The notes under the pieces were generated by a model. The model ran no database searches. It saw nothing but the letters and a program-made list of their open reading frames with translations, and was not told the origin of the DNA. Positions 17,614-25,627 of a stretch of 64,000 nucleotides of DNA are shown in pieces (positions within the stretch are counted from its first letter, which is position 1; each line of letters begins with the position of its first letter). The stretch lies in the NCBI GenBank assembly GCA_031430595.1, contig JANPBU010000040.1, forward strand, positions 62,001 to 126,000, in the 5' to 3' direction. Made by a program: the position numbers and the translations under genes. The stretch is from JANNBN01 sp031430595 (GTDB lineage: Bacteria; Actinomycetota; Acidimicrobiia; Acidimicrobiales; JANYDT01).

Positions 17614-17704
17614 CCAACGGTTTGAGGTAAAAGTGCGCCGACACCGAGACACCTTGCGGTGACCGTTGGACAGGACCGACGGCTTTCCACGCTCGCAGAA
17701 AGCC
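17614..17704 (-). promoter_or_regulatory. Structured rpsB mRNA leader (possible S2 autoregulation)
   Basis: Two nested elements in the 5' leader. A hairpin pairs 17681-17687 with 17698-17704 (GGCTTTC/GAAAGCC, 10-nt loop). A long-range stem pairs 17614-17620 with 17663-17669 (CCAACGG/CCGTTGG), and its 3' arm abuts the Shine-Dalgarno, with an inner CACCG/CGGTG pairing. This geometry would let a ligand, classically S2 itself, control access to the ribosome site. The outer hairpin could alternatively end the upstream LytM transcript, though no T-tract follows. Confidence 0.45.
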
Positions 17705-17717
17705 CTGCAATCGTACT

Positions 17718-18515
17718 TCAGCCTGATCGAGTTGGAATCAACCGCAAAGATCCTTGAGCAAACAGCAGCGTTGGATCGATGTATTCGTCTCCAATTCGAG
17801 CCCCAAGATGGATAGACGTACCGAGCGCGTGACCGAGGGCCTGTCCGGCCGAAACTCGATCACCAGCCGAAACCCCCACATCTTGAAGCGGGCCAAGAGT
17901 CGTTCGAACCCCGTCGCCATGCAACACCACGACCCAAATCTTGCCGCCAACCTGACCTGCAAACGTGACGGTTCCATCGGCAACGGCACTTACGATCTGG
18001 CCCGGAGTGGTTCCAAGGTCGATTCCTCGATTACCAGCCCCGTAGGGGTTTGATGGCGGGCGCCACCCGTCGACGACCGGGCCGGAAACAGGCAAGCGAT
18101 ACGCAACCGAAGAGGGCACAAAAGTAGGAGGAGAAGCGATGGTCGTGGTTCGCCGGTTGGTGGTCGATGGGGACCTGGATCCTGTCGTAGCGGACGGCCT
18201 CGTCGTCGGGGCCGGACGTGTGGTGGCTGCCGGTCGCGTGGTGACTGCCGGTCGTATGGTGAGTGCTGGTCGCGTGGTCGGTACTGGTCTTGTGGTGCCA
18301 GGTGCCGGACGCGTCGTCGGCACCCGGGTAGTTGCAGCAAATGCAGAAGGTTCGTGGCTCGTGACGATCACGGCCAGGCAGACCAAGGCAACCCTCGGAA
18401 TAACGTCCCACAAACGAAGTAAACACAAACGAAGTAAACACAAAGGCAGCGGACGGTGTGACAAAGCGGACTCCTCAGGGTAACGCCGGCCCCATGGGAA
18501 ACCGACATCAAACAA
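17718..18515 (-). CDS. Secreted LytM/M23-like protein, probably non-catalytic
   Basis: 265 residues. A membrane segment or signal (about 38-60, ending SAFAA) is followed by a Thr/Pro/Arg linker of TTRP-type repeats (about 62-120) and a C-terminal LytM domain (about 140-255). Motifs that should hold zinc are changed: HxGxD reads NRGIDLG and the C-terminal HxH reads HLGAR. The domain is therefore probably a degenerate regulator of wall hydrolases, like EnvC/NlpD, rather than an endopeptidase. It sits between whiG and rpsB, where an M23 gene is common in actinobacteria. The exact start is uncertain. Confidence 0.85.
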   Translation of the reverse strand: MFDVGFPWGRRYPEESALSHRPLPLCLLRLCLLRLWDVIPRVALVCLAVIVTSHEPSAFAATTRVPTTRPAPGTTRPVPTTRPALTIRPAVTTRPAATTRPAPTTRPSATTGSRSPSTTNRRTTTIASPPTFVPSSVAYRLPVSGPVVDGWRPPSNPYGAGNRGIDLGTTPGQIVSAVADGTVTFAGQVGGKIWVVVLHGDGVRTTLGPLQDVGVSAGDRVSAGQALGHALGTSIHLGARIGDEYIDPTLLFAQGSLRLIPTRSG

Positions 18516-18561
18516 ACAATGAGGAAGTCCGTTTCAGGACTTCAAAGTGGCGAGCAGTAAC

Positions 18562-19341
18562 TCAGCTAGGAACTGAAAGGCGAGACCGAAGTTGCAACAC
18601 TGCCCGAGTGTGAATTTGGCACACTCGACTTTCGGTGACGCCGAGTACCTGACCGATCTCGGCAAGTGTCAAATTCTCGTAGTAGTACAACGTCAAGACA
18701 ACTTTTTCTCGTTCGGGCATTCGGTTGATTGCCGCAGCCAAGCCTTGGCGTACCTCTTCAACCTCATACTGCCCCATTGGCCCGTCGCCTTTGTCGGCGA
18801 TCGTGTCGGCCAAGGTGGTGGTTTCTCCGCGCTCGGATGCCCGGGGAAACATGTCGTCGAGGGCAACTACACCTACGAACGACACTTGCGTGAAGACCGC
18901 CTGCAATTCTGATTCGCTCATCTCCAGAGCTTGGGCCATTTCAGCATCGGTTGGGGCCCGACCGAGTACTGCTTCGAGTGAGCCAAAGGCCTGCTCGATC
19001 GAACGGGCCTTTGCCCGAACCGATCGAGGCACCCAGTCGATTGAGCGAAGTTCGTCAATGATTGCGCCACGAACACGGCGGATTGCATACGTCTCGAACT
19101 TGACGCCACGATCCATTTCAAACTTGTCGATGGCATCGATAAGCCCGAATATGCCGTAACTCACCAGGTCGGCTTGTTCGACGTTTTGGGGCAAACCGAC
19201 TGACACTCGTGATGCCACATATTTGACGAGTGGGGCGTAATGAATAATTAACCGGTCACGCGCTGCAGGATCTGCCGACGATTTATACGTCGACCACACT
19301 TCGGCCAGCGCTTTGATTTCATCTGGCTCGACGGTGGTCAC
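18562..19341 (-). CDS. whiG: RNA polymerase sigma factor, FliA/WhiG type
   Basis: Sigma-70 family, group 3. Regions 2-4 are all present: LIIHYAPLVKYVASRVSVGLP and VEQADLVSYGIFGLIDAIDKF (region 2), DWVPRSVRAKARSIEQAF (3), MPEREKVVLTLYYYENLTLAEIGQVLGVTESRVCQIH (4). It closely matches Streptomyces WhiG in sequence and in position between the xer and rpsB blocks. The frame is open to a TTG at 19485, but the first 48 residues do not match the family. GTG 19341 gives 259 residues and has AGGAG upstream, though at long spacing. In a non-sporulating cell it may direct motility or envelope genes; not shown here. Confidence 0.93.
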   Translation of the reverse strand: MTTVEPDEIKALAEVWSTYKSSADPAARDRLIIHYAPLVKYVASRVSVGLPQNVEQADLVSYGIFGLIDAIDKFEMDRGVKFETYAIRRVRGAIIDELRSIDWVPRSVRAKARSIEQAFGSLEAVLGRAPTDAEMAQALEMSESELQAVFTQVSFVGVVALDDMFPRASERGETTTLADTIADKGDGPMGQYEVEEVRQGLAAAINRMPEREKVVLTLYYYENLTLAEIGQVLGVTESRVCQIHTRAVLQLRSRLSVPS

Positions 19342-19518
19342 GGGCTTGGCTGATCTCCTGGCAATCGACGGCTCCCGAATTGGGATCCGCGGTTCGTACG
19401 GCAAGTGAACGATCCAAAGATTAACCGACGCAAACCTGTAACTCCACGCTTTCGAACCGTTTCTCAGTTGTGAAGTCGTTATCAATGCTGGTTCAGTCGT
19501 TCGCCAGGTGCCCGGGCG

Positions 19519-20451
19519 CTAGGCCCGAGGATGTGAGCGGTCGTATGTTTTTCTCAGACGGTCTCTAGTGACATGGGTGTAATGCTGGGTAGTGGCTAGG
19601 TCTGCGTGCCCAAGTAGCTCTTGTACGACTCTCAAATCTGCGCCACCTTCCAAGAGATGCGTCGCAAACGTGTGGCGCAATGCATGGGGATGCACCGGTG
19701 TGAGTGAACGGCGGTCGAGCAACCGACGTGCATCGCGGGGTGACAAGGGGTTACCGCGGAGGTTAAGAAAAAGAAGGCGTGAATCGGCAGTCCCACTTTT
19801 TTCTGGGTAACGCTCTGCCCACGCACGACGCTCGTCGACCCATCGGCCCACAGCTGCAGCGGCGGGCTCTGAAATCGGAACCACTCGCTCTTTTGATCCT
19901 TTGCCCATCACGCGAACAATCCGACGCCGAACATCGACACGGTCGTCGGTGAGCGAACACACTTCACTTACTCGAAGGCCACTTCCGTAGAGCAGTTCGA
20001 TGATTGCTTGATCTCGCGCTGCCCGGGCCGGGTCAGAAAGCGCGGCGATGGGCGGAGCATCGAGTAGCTTATGTATTTCGTCGGGGCTGAGTACCCGGGG
20101 AAGGCGGCCCTCGCCCTTTGGCGCACTGAGCCGCAGGGTCGGATCCACCTCGATGATTCCGGTCTGGTGCAGGTACTTGAAGTACCGCCGAAGTGAAGAA
20201 ACTGTTCGAGCAAGGGTTCGCCTCGCCAGTTTCCTTTCGGCAAGTGAACTCAGATACCGGCGAAGCGTCAAACGCTTTACTTCGACCGGGCCAGCAATTT
20301 CGGATGACACAGCCCAACCAATAAATGCTTCGATATCGCTGTGATACGCCTTGACCGTCGCGGCAGAGACAGAGGTCAACGAAGCGACAAACGGTTCCAG
20401 TCGCCAACTGACGCCAACAACCAACAAAGTTGAGGTGCTTTTGTCGTTCAC
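19519..20451 (-). CDS. xerC: Tyrosine recombinase XerC
   Basis: 310 residues. The N-terminal SAM-like core-binding domain is followed by a catalytic domain with Arg in GSGLRVSEVCSL, Lys in GKGSKERVVP, His-x2-Arg in HPHALRHTFATHLLEGG, and His and Tyr in HADLATTQHYTHV. It resolves chromosome dimers at dif with XerD. The GTG at 20451 is 6 nt after a TATGGT box and also has GGAGG close by, so it is preferred to the upstream GTG at 20472. Lies between dprA and whiG. Confidence 0.94.
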   Translation of the reverse strand: MNDKSTSTLLVVGVSWRLEPFVASLTSVSAATVKAYHSDIEAFIGWAVSSEIAGPVEVKRLTLRRYLSSLAERKLARRTLARTVSSLRRYFKYLHQTGIIEVDPTLRLSAPKGEGRLPRVLSPDEIHKLLDAPPIAALSDPARAARDQAIIELLYGSGLRVSEVCSLTDDRVDVRRRIVRVMGKGSKERVVPISEPAAAAVGRWVDERRAWAERYPEKSGTADSRLLFLNLRGNPLSPRDARRLLDRRSLTPVHPHALRHTFATHLLEGGADLRVVQELLGHADLATTQHYTHVTRDRLRKTYDRSHPRA

Positions 20452-20457
20452 CCCTCC

Positions 20458-20463
20458 ACCATA
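20458..20463 (-). promoter_or_regulatory. -10 box of leaderless xerC promoter
   Basis: Minus-strand TATGGT, 6 nt (GGAGGG), then GTG at 20451. xerC could thus be expressed apart from comM-dprA; the gap to the dprA stop is 75 nt. Confidence 0.5.
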
Positions 20464-20526
20464 GAACTGCACCGACGTCGAAATGAGTCAGAACGAAGTT
20501 CCATCGCCCGTCAGGCAGTCTGATGG

Positions 20527-21726
20527 TCATGCGGCAGCCCGCTGGAACCAACCGTCGCTACCCCGAGCAACCCACTGGTCAAATTCGAGTTCGTGAAGAA
20601 TCATCAACAGTTTCCCTGGCGTATGACCAGTACAACGAGACATCAACGTTTCGACCGACACCACGTCCCAATCGAGGGATTGCAAAAGTCGGGCCCCGTC
20701 TTCACTTGGCGGTCGACGGTGATCGATGATTCGTGACCCACCACTACCTCGGGCCTCCTTGGGCACACCCCGAAGCGAATCGAGAAGGTCACCCACACCA
20801 CGACAAAACTTGGCGCCATCAACAAGAAGCTGATGGCACCCTTGGGACCCCTCGGTGAATATTGAGCCGGGCACACAGAACACGTCGGCCCCGTTCTCGC
20901 TGGCAAGGTTGGCTGTGATCATCGACCCGCCAGTGCGCGCACTCTCGACAACCACAACGAGACGAGCAAGGCCAGCAATGACTTTGTTGCGTTGCGGGAA
21001 GTAGTGCGCGAACGGTTTGACGCCGATCGGACGTTCACTGACGATCGCCCCGTAACGGGCAACATCGCTATATAGGCCTCGATGGGTCTCGGGGTACACG
21101 TGATCGTGTCCGTGAGCAATCACCCCGATTGGTGCCCCGAGCGAAGACGTTGCAAAGAACTGATCTTGAGCAGGCTTCGGTTCGGCGCCCCATCGAGACA
21201 CAACCCCTTCGTGGGCTGCGCCGTCTATGCCCCTGGCCAAACCTGAAATGACGGCGACCCCAGCGTCGGCTAACTCGGCACCAAGCAACCGTGCCACCTG
21301 ACGACCATAGGAACTGGCCTTGCGAGTGCCGACGATCGCTACCGATTCTTCAACGTGAAGAACGCTCGGGTCACCGCTCACGATAAGCACCCCCGACGGG
21401 TTCGGCCGTTCGGCCAGAAGTTCTGGGTACCCTTCGTAGCCCAGACCAAAGACACTCAAGCCAGCACGCTCGTGGACCGTAGCCAATACGGCCGGATTCA
21501 TAGTGGCGAGCTGCTTCTTTAGTGCGATTTGGCGCTCAACAGTGAGCAACCGGTTTTCACCATTTTCGTCGGGAACAACATCACGAATTCGCCCTTGTTG
21601 CACCATGGAGTAAAGCATGTCAAGACCGTAAGCGCACAGCATTCTTCCTAATTGGTCTGGACGTAGGTCGAGGCCGGCCAAACATAACAAGCGGCCTTCA
21701 ACGTCACTTCGTAACACTGTTTCCAT
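20527..21726 (-). CDS. dprA: DNA-processing protein DprA
   Basis: 399 residues. DprA protects incoming single-stranded DNA in natural transformation and loads RecA onto it. The extended Rossmann fold is clear: SVAIVGTRKASSYGRQVARLLG, GVAVISGLARGIDGAAHEG, GAIVSERPIGVKPFAHYFPQRNKVIAGLA, VVVVESARTGGSMITANLASENGADVFCVPGS. The C-terminal winged helix (about 335-395) is present. Its ATG follows the comM stop without a gap, so the two are co-translated. Confidence 0.96.
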   Translation of the reverse strand: METVLRSDVEGRLLCLAGLDLRPDQLGRMLCAYGLDMLYSMVQQGRIRDVVPDENGENRLLTVERQIALKKQLATMNPAVLATVHERAGLSVFGLGYEGYPELLAERPNPSGVLIVSGDPSVLHVEESVAIVGTRKASSYGRQVARLLGAELADAGVAVISGLARGIDGAAHEGVVSRWGAEPKPAQDQFFATSSLGAPIGVIAHGHDHVYPETHRGLYSDVARYGAIVSERPIGVKPFAHYFPQRNKVIAGLARLVVVVESARTGGSMITANLASENGADVFCVPGSIFTEGSQGCHQLLVDGAKFCRGVGDLLDSLRGVPKEARGSGGSRIIDHRRPPSEDGARLLQSLDWDVVSVETLMSRCTGHTPGKLLMILHELEFDQWVARGSDGWFQRAAA

Positions 21727-23265
21727 TTAGGCCACCGCTTCCAATGAGGTGAATCGCCGAAGTTCGGTCGCTTCAGAAACACTTTCCATATCGAGTTCAG
21801 AGTCGGCAGGTAAACCGTTCAGGTCGGCGATGGTTCTCGCAACTCGACGCAACCGGTCCATGCCTCTTGCGGTCATTGACCCCTGTTGCAATTGACGTTC
21901 TACATGTCGAGTTGATTCTTCGTCGAGCACCGCCCACCTACCGAGTTGTTCGGTGCTCAACAGTGCGTTACACGACACCCCTCGCGTCGAAGCGACAGTT
22001 CGTGCTGCCGATACCCGCTCAGCAACGCAGGCCGAAGATTCATCCGGGGCGCCTAGCAAGGCATCGACGTTCGGGCGACGAACATCGATGCGAACGTCGA
22101 TTCGGTCGAGTAGCGGGCCGGAAAGCCGTCTGGCCATTCGGGCAAGTGACGGGCTTTGACACTGACAGACAGGGCCGTTAGTCGTGAGCCGATCACCAGC
22201 CGGTGCTTTCCAACCGCACGGACATGGGTTGGTGGCTGCGATCAATTGGAAGCGCGCTGGGTACACGACAGCTGCACGCGCCCGGGCAATGCGTACTACC
22301 CCATCTTCAAGCGGCTGTCTCAACGCATCGAGCACAGAAGGGGTGAACTCAGAAAGCTCATCCAAAAAAAGAACTCCGTGGTGAGCAAGCGAAAGTTCAC
22401 CTGGCCGCATTGCTTGCGAGCCACCTCCAACCAACGCAACCATCGACGATGAATGATGCGGGGATCGAAACGGGGGTGAGTGATCGAGCCCTCCGTCGAC
22501 TCCGAAGGCAACTCCGGAAGCCGAGCGAATTCGCAACACGTCGAGCGCCGCCGGTTCACCAAGCTGGGGAAGGATGCCCGGAATTCGTTGGGCCAACATG
22601 GTCTTGCCTGCGCCCGGGCTACCGCACATCAACATATGGTGCCCGCCTGCAGCGGCAACTTCGAGAGATCTGCGCGCATAGGGCTGGCCTTTCACGTCGG
22701 CCAAATCGAGCGACGGAATGTGATGGGTTCGCAACGATGACCGGGGGGCTGGAGACCACGGTTCTCTGCCGAGTAGCACTTCAAGGAGTGACCGAAGATC
22801 GGGGGCTGAGCGCACCTGTATCCGTTTTACAAATGATGCTTCGTTGGCATTGTCGATTGGCACCACCACCTCACGGGCCAACACTGCATCGACAAGCGGC
22901 ACCACGCCGGGCACCCGCCGAATCGAACCATCTAAACCCAACTCGCCGAGAAACGCGAGCCCAGCGAGGGACTCGGCTGGCAAATCACCATTGGCGACCA
23001 ACACCCCAACCGCAATCGCCAGGTCAAGTGCCGAACCCAGTTTCTTGATGTCGGCCGGCGCCAGATTCACAGTGATTCGCTTTATCGGCCAGGGCAGGCC
23101 ACTGGAGAGGACGGCGGCGCGAACCCGATCACGGGCCTCACGGCATGCAAGGTCAGCCAAGCCAACAATCGAAAACAGTGGCAAACCCGACGCGACATGG
23201 ACTTCGACGACAACCGGCTGACCATCAACACCAAGCAGGGTTGACGAAGGAATAGACGCAATCAC
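21727..23265 (-). CDS. comM: ComM/YifB family Mg-chelatase-like AAA+ helicase
   Basis: 512 residues. An N-terminal LonC-like domain (SGLPLFSIVGLADLACREARDRVRAA) precedes an AAA+ core with Walker A GSPGAGKTMLAQR, Walker B GVLFLDELSEF, an arginine-bearing sensor region and a Cys-rich insertion (NPCPCGW). ComM is the branch-migration helicase that extends recombination during natural transformation. GTG start at 23265; the promoter at 23361-23382 implies a leader of about 90 nt. First gene of comM-dprA. Confidence 0.95.
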   Translation of the reverse strand: MIASIPSSTLLGVDGQPVVVEVHVASGLPLFSIVGLADLACREARDRVRAAVLSSGLPWPIKRITVNLAPADIKKLGSALDLAIAVGVLVANGDLPAESLAGLAFLGELGLDGSIRRVPGVVPLVDAVLAREVVVPIDNANEASFVKRIQVRSAPDLRSLLEVLLGREPWSPAPRSSLRTHHIPSLDLADVKGQPYARRSLEVAAAGGHHMLMCGSPGAGKTMLAQRIPGILPQLGEPAALDVLRIRSASGVAFGVDGGLDHSPPFRSPHHSSSMVALVGGGSQAMRPGELSLAHHGVLFLDELSEFTPSVLDALRQPLEDGVVRIARARAAVVYPARFQLIAATNPCPCGWKAPAGDRLTTNGPVCQCQSPSLARMARRLSGPLLDRIDVRIDVRRPNVDALLGAPDESSACVAERVSAARTVASTRGVSCNALLSTEQLGRWAVLDEESTRHVERQLQQGSMTARGMDRLRRVARTIADLNGLPADSELDMESVSEATELRRFTSLEAVA

Positions 23266-23360
23266 AGGTAGGCCTCACAAATGGAGAAAAGACAACAAAC
23301 AGTGAGGGCGACCGGATCATCGGCAACGCCAAGGCTTTCCAACTTGTGGGAGCTACAAGC

Positions 23361-23382
23361 AGTGTACGGAGGGGGTATGACA
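23361..23382 (-). promoter_or_regulatory. RecA-NDp/PafBC-type promoter of comM-dprA
   Basis: On the minus strand: TGTCATAC (23375-23382), 8 nt CCCCTCCG, then TACACT (23361-23366). This matches the known DNA-damage promoter architecture TGTCRGTG-N8-TANNNT in spacing and in the TGTC and TANNNT parts. 26 bases here (23365-23390) are identical to the recA promoter region, including spacer and upstream flank. Confidence 0.75.
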
Positions 23383-23430
23383 GAAAACCGGAAGCCTCGA
23401 AACAATTCGAAGCCCATGAAGCGACGCGGT

Positions 23431-23436
23431 TATCGT
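23431..23436 (+). promoter_or_regulatory. -10 box of leaderless GNAT promoter
   Basis: TATCGT, 7 nt, then GTG at 23444. No Shine-Dalgarno is seen upstream of this start. Confidence 0.5.
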
Positions 23437-23443
23437 CGCTTGT

Positions 23444-24313
23444 GTGCTCACCGTTTCCCAGTTCAATGCGAACATACAAACCGTCGAAAACGACAAAGCC
23501 GAGATTGTTCAGCTACTTAACCTCGCTTACGGGTATGTCGTTGCCCCAGCCCGACTCGACCGCTTTTTGACCTGTGAACCTGACGGTTGGTCGGTGGTGC
23601 ACCACCACAGCGGCGCACTCGTCGGTGTTGGCGGAACCATGTCGTATCCCGAAAGCGGATTCGGGTGGATTGGTTTGATTGCGACCGATCCGAGCTTCGA
23701 ACGACAGGGTATTGGTCGACTCGTGACCGAAGCGTGCATTGCACATCTCGGAAGCAAAGGATGTGCGTCGGTTCTTGACGCGAGTGCGGCTGGAGCGCCC
23801 CTCTACCGACGTATGGGATTCGTTGACACCGGTCAATCGGCGCTCTTCAGCCACGACGGCATCACGTTTCCACCAGTTCCGGATTCGGTGACGAATCCGA
23901 CACTCATCTCAGACGAACAGTTTGATCAACTCGTCGCCTATGACTTTCCCCGTTTCGGTGCGGACCGTTCCCGCTTGTTGGAATATCTGCGCACCGAGTT
24001 CCCGGGGCGCATCTTTTTGAATCACGATGCTGAAGGCGAGATCAATGGTTTTGCCATCGCTCAAGACACCAACGTCGGCCCACTCGTCGCTAACAACGCC
24101 GAAGCGGCCGCAGCCTTGTTAGCCGCAGCAATCACCGCCCCGTTCACCACCAGCCCACGATTACCTCTCGATGCCGATACGTCATACCGACCCCAGGTTG
24201 AAGCAGCCGGATTTGTGTTCGTTCGAACTCTCGAACGTCAACAACTAGGGATTGTCTCTTTGCCTGGTCGACGTCGTTTACTCTGCGCGCAGACGAGTCT
24301 CGGTGAGGGCTAA
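23444..24313 (+). CDS. GNAT family N-acetyltransferase, two-domain
   Basis: 289 residues. The N-terminal GNAT fold (about 1-140) has the acetyl-CoA motif DPSFERQGIGRLVTEACI and the RRMGFVDTG end strand. The C-terminal half (about 150-285) resembles the second GNAT-like domain of YitH-type proteins (YDFPRFGADRSRLL, GRIFLNHDAEGEINGFAIAQ). The substrate is unknown. Divergent from comM. Confidence 0.85.
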   Translation: MLTVSQFNANIQTVENDKAEIVQLLNLAYGYVVAPARLDRFLTCEPDGWSVVHHHSGALVGVGGTMSYPESGFGWIGLIATDPSFERQGIGRLVTEACIAHLGSKGCASVLDASAAGAPLYRRMGFVDTGQSALFSHDGITFPPVPDSVTNPTLISDEQFDQLVAYDFPRFGADRSRLLEYLRTEFPGRIFLNHDAEGEINGFAIAQDTNVGPLVANNAEAAAALLAAAITAPFTTSPRLPLDADTSYRPQVEAAGFVFVRTLERQQLGIVSLPGRRRLLCAQTSLGEG

Positions 24314-24484
24314 CTTAGTTCACCAATTGCCAGTGTGGTCCCTTTCAACCAAGCCACGCATTCAGAAGGAAACGCTCGCCGAACCTTTTATCGTCTTTAA
24401 GCAGGATTTACGTTTATTGACGCGGAACCATCGCAGAGTGGATAGCCGTTGATTGCGCTGACAGTCACACTATGAGTGCCTAAA

Positions 24485-24541
24485 TGGGATTCATCGTGCG
24501 TGTCACAAACCCACCCCAGCGTGATGCCACGGTGAATCCCA
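24485..24541. repeat. Inverted repeat upstream of the second whiB
   Basis: TGGGATTCATCGTG (24485-24498) pairs with CACGGTGAATCCCA (24528-24541), 13 of 14 positions, around a 29-nt C/A-rich loop. It ends 28 nt before the whiB start, so it is in the leader or over the promoter. It may be an operator or an RNA hairpin. The rest of 24314-24569 shows no gene. Confidence 0.55.
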
Positions 24542-24569
24542 TCCCCCAAGTTCAAGAGGTGGTCACGTC

Positions 24570-24992
24570 GTGACAGATTCAGCGAATTCGGCTTTGAGGT
24601 TTCACCAAATCAACGATACCGAGACAGTGGAAATTTTCCCTGATACTCGAAGCAGTCAGGTTTCGTTACACCGAACCTTTTTGGAGCCGGTATCAAATCG
24701 TTTAGCTCGATGGAACGGCGACGGGTGGCGCTCGGCTGCTGCCTGCTTCGGGATGGACCCGCTGACCTTTTTTCCGATCGGACAAACAAGACTTGCTCTC
24801 AGGCAGACAGCGTCGGCGAAGGCGGCGTGTGCACAGTGCCCGGTCAGCCAAGAATGTCTCGAATTTGCCATTCTCACGTTTCAAACAGATGGAATTTGGG
24901 GTGGGTTAGGCGAAGACGAGCGGCGACTTGTGAAACGAGCCCGCCGAGCAAAATTGCAAGGCGAAAACGTACGGATTCGCAACGTAGCTTGA
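24570..24992 (+). CDS. WhiB family [4Fe-4S] transcriptional regulator (second)
   Basis: 140 residues; Cys59, then Cys87-x2-Cys90-x5-Cys96, the turn GIWGG near 109 and a basic end (RLVKRARRAKLQ). WGGLGEDERR is typical of the family. The first 45 residues are a family-atypical leader. GTG start at 24570 with AGGTGG 7 nt upstream. Its partner gene or signal is not evident. It differs from the WhiB at 3106 in the N-terminus and in the segment between the first two Cys (FGMDPLTFFPIG against SDFDTNMFFPDP). Confidence 0.92.
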   Translation: MTDSANSALRFHQINDTETVEIFPDTRSSQVSLHRTFLEPVSNRLARWNGDGWRSAAACFGMDPLTFFPIGQTRLALRQTASAKAACAQCPVSQECLEFAILTFQTDGIWGGLGEDERRLVKRARRAKLQGENVRIRNVA

Positions 24993-25044
24993 TGGCGGGG
25001 CAGCCCTCACATCGCCACGGGCTCGATAGGTCAGACTTGCTGAC

Positions 25045-25155
25045 ATGGGTTTCAATCCGCACCGCAAACAGAAGCGCCGACCGAGTGACTACTTAGTAGT
25101 TGCGGTCGCTCTGGCCGTCATCATTGTCCTTGTCGTCTGGGGCTTCACCGGATAG
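25045..25155 (+). CDS. 36-residue single-pass membrane protein
   Basis: MGFNPHRKQKRRPSDYLVVA then VALAVIIVLVVWGFTG: a basic cytosolic N-terminus and one hydrophobic helix of about 19 residues, with positive-inside topology and a short C-terminus. Tiny proteins of this shape (MGFNPHR-, DY-, then a helix) occur in actinobacteria near this locus by my recollection; no function is known to me. It starts with ATG 52 nt after whiB and may share its transcript. Confidence 0.65.
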   Translation: MGFNPHRKQKRRPSDYLVVAVALAVIIVLVVWGFTG

Positions 25156-25185
25156 GGGGATCTCGACGGATAGGGGGATCTCGAC
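25150..25185. repeat. 18-bp tandem duplication
   Basis: GGATAGGGGGATCTCGAC occurs twice in direct succession (25150-25167, 25168-25185), overlapping the stop of the 36-residue gene and ending just before the yraN stop. It leaves both frames intact. Probably a slippage duplication. Confidence 0.85.
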
Positions 25186-25192
25186 GCATCCT

Positions 25193-25615
25193 CTAGCAGG
25201 CACCCTCAATAATCTCGATAGTGGTGGTGCGAGCCGCCCGGTCGATACTTACCGCTGCCACGTCGATCCGAAGTTCACAACGCCCGATAAGTGACCATTC
25301 GTCAAACTTGTCTCGATGGGCGATCATCCATGCCGAGGCCAGTAGTCGTAAGCGTCGCTGCTTCGAAGGGGTTACCGCTTCCAACCCGTTTCCGAATCGG
25401 TCACTCGTGCGAGTTTTTACTTCACACACCACCACCAAGGGAGCACCACCCGCAAAGCCAGCACCCCCCGCAACGCCTACTAGCCCCAAAACGAGATCAA
25501 GTTCGCCGGACCGCCCATCCCTCCAGTTTCGGGACAAAACCACGAAACCGTTGGCAATATAACGATCAGCAACCGCTTGTTCTCCGGCAGCACCCAGTTC
25601 TTGCTTGTATGCCAC
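25193..25615 (-). CDS. yraN: YraN/UPF0102 family nuclease-like protein
   Basis: 140 residues with the Holliday-junction-resolvase-like fold: GEQAVADRYIANGFVVLSRNWR, GELDLVLG, then VVVCEVKTR after a Gly/Ala insertion, giving the D-ExK active-site pattern. GTG start directly after DUF2469. Usually found next to comM-dprA; here it lies on the far side of GNAT and whiB. Confidence 0.9.
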   Translation of the reverse strand: MAYKQELGAAGEQAVADRYIANGFVVLSRNWRDGRSGELDLVLGLVGVAGGAGFAGGAPLVVVCEVKTRTSDRFGNGLEAVTPSKQRRLRLLASAWMIAHRDKFDEWSLIGRCELRIDVAAVSIDRAARTTTIEIIEGAC

Positions 25616-25627
25616 CTCAGGCCCAGA

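Noticed and set aside
23376..23518. Apparent Shine-Dalgarno plus ATG (GGAGGGGGTATGACAGAAAAC) on the plus strand at both copies of the 26-bp repeat
   Set aside because: Both copies look like ribosome site plus start, but the predicted peptides (46 and 35 residues) share only MTENR and diverge exactly where the repeat ends. The minus-strand reading gives a known promoter layout at the right distance from two genes.
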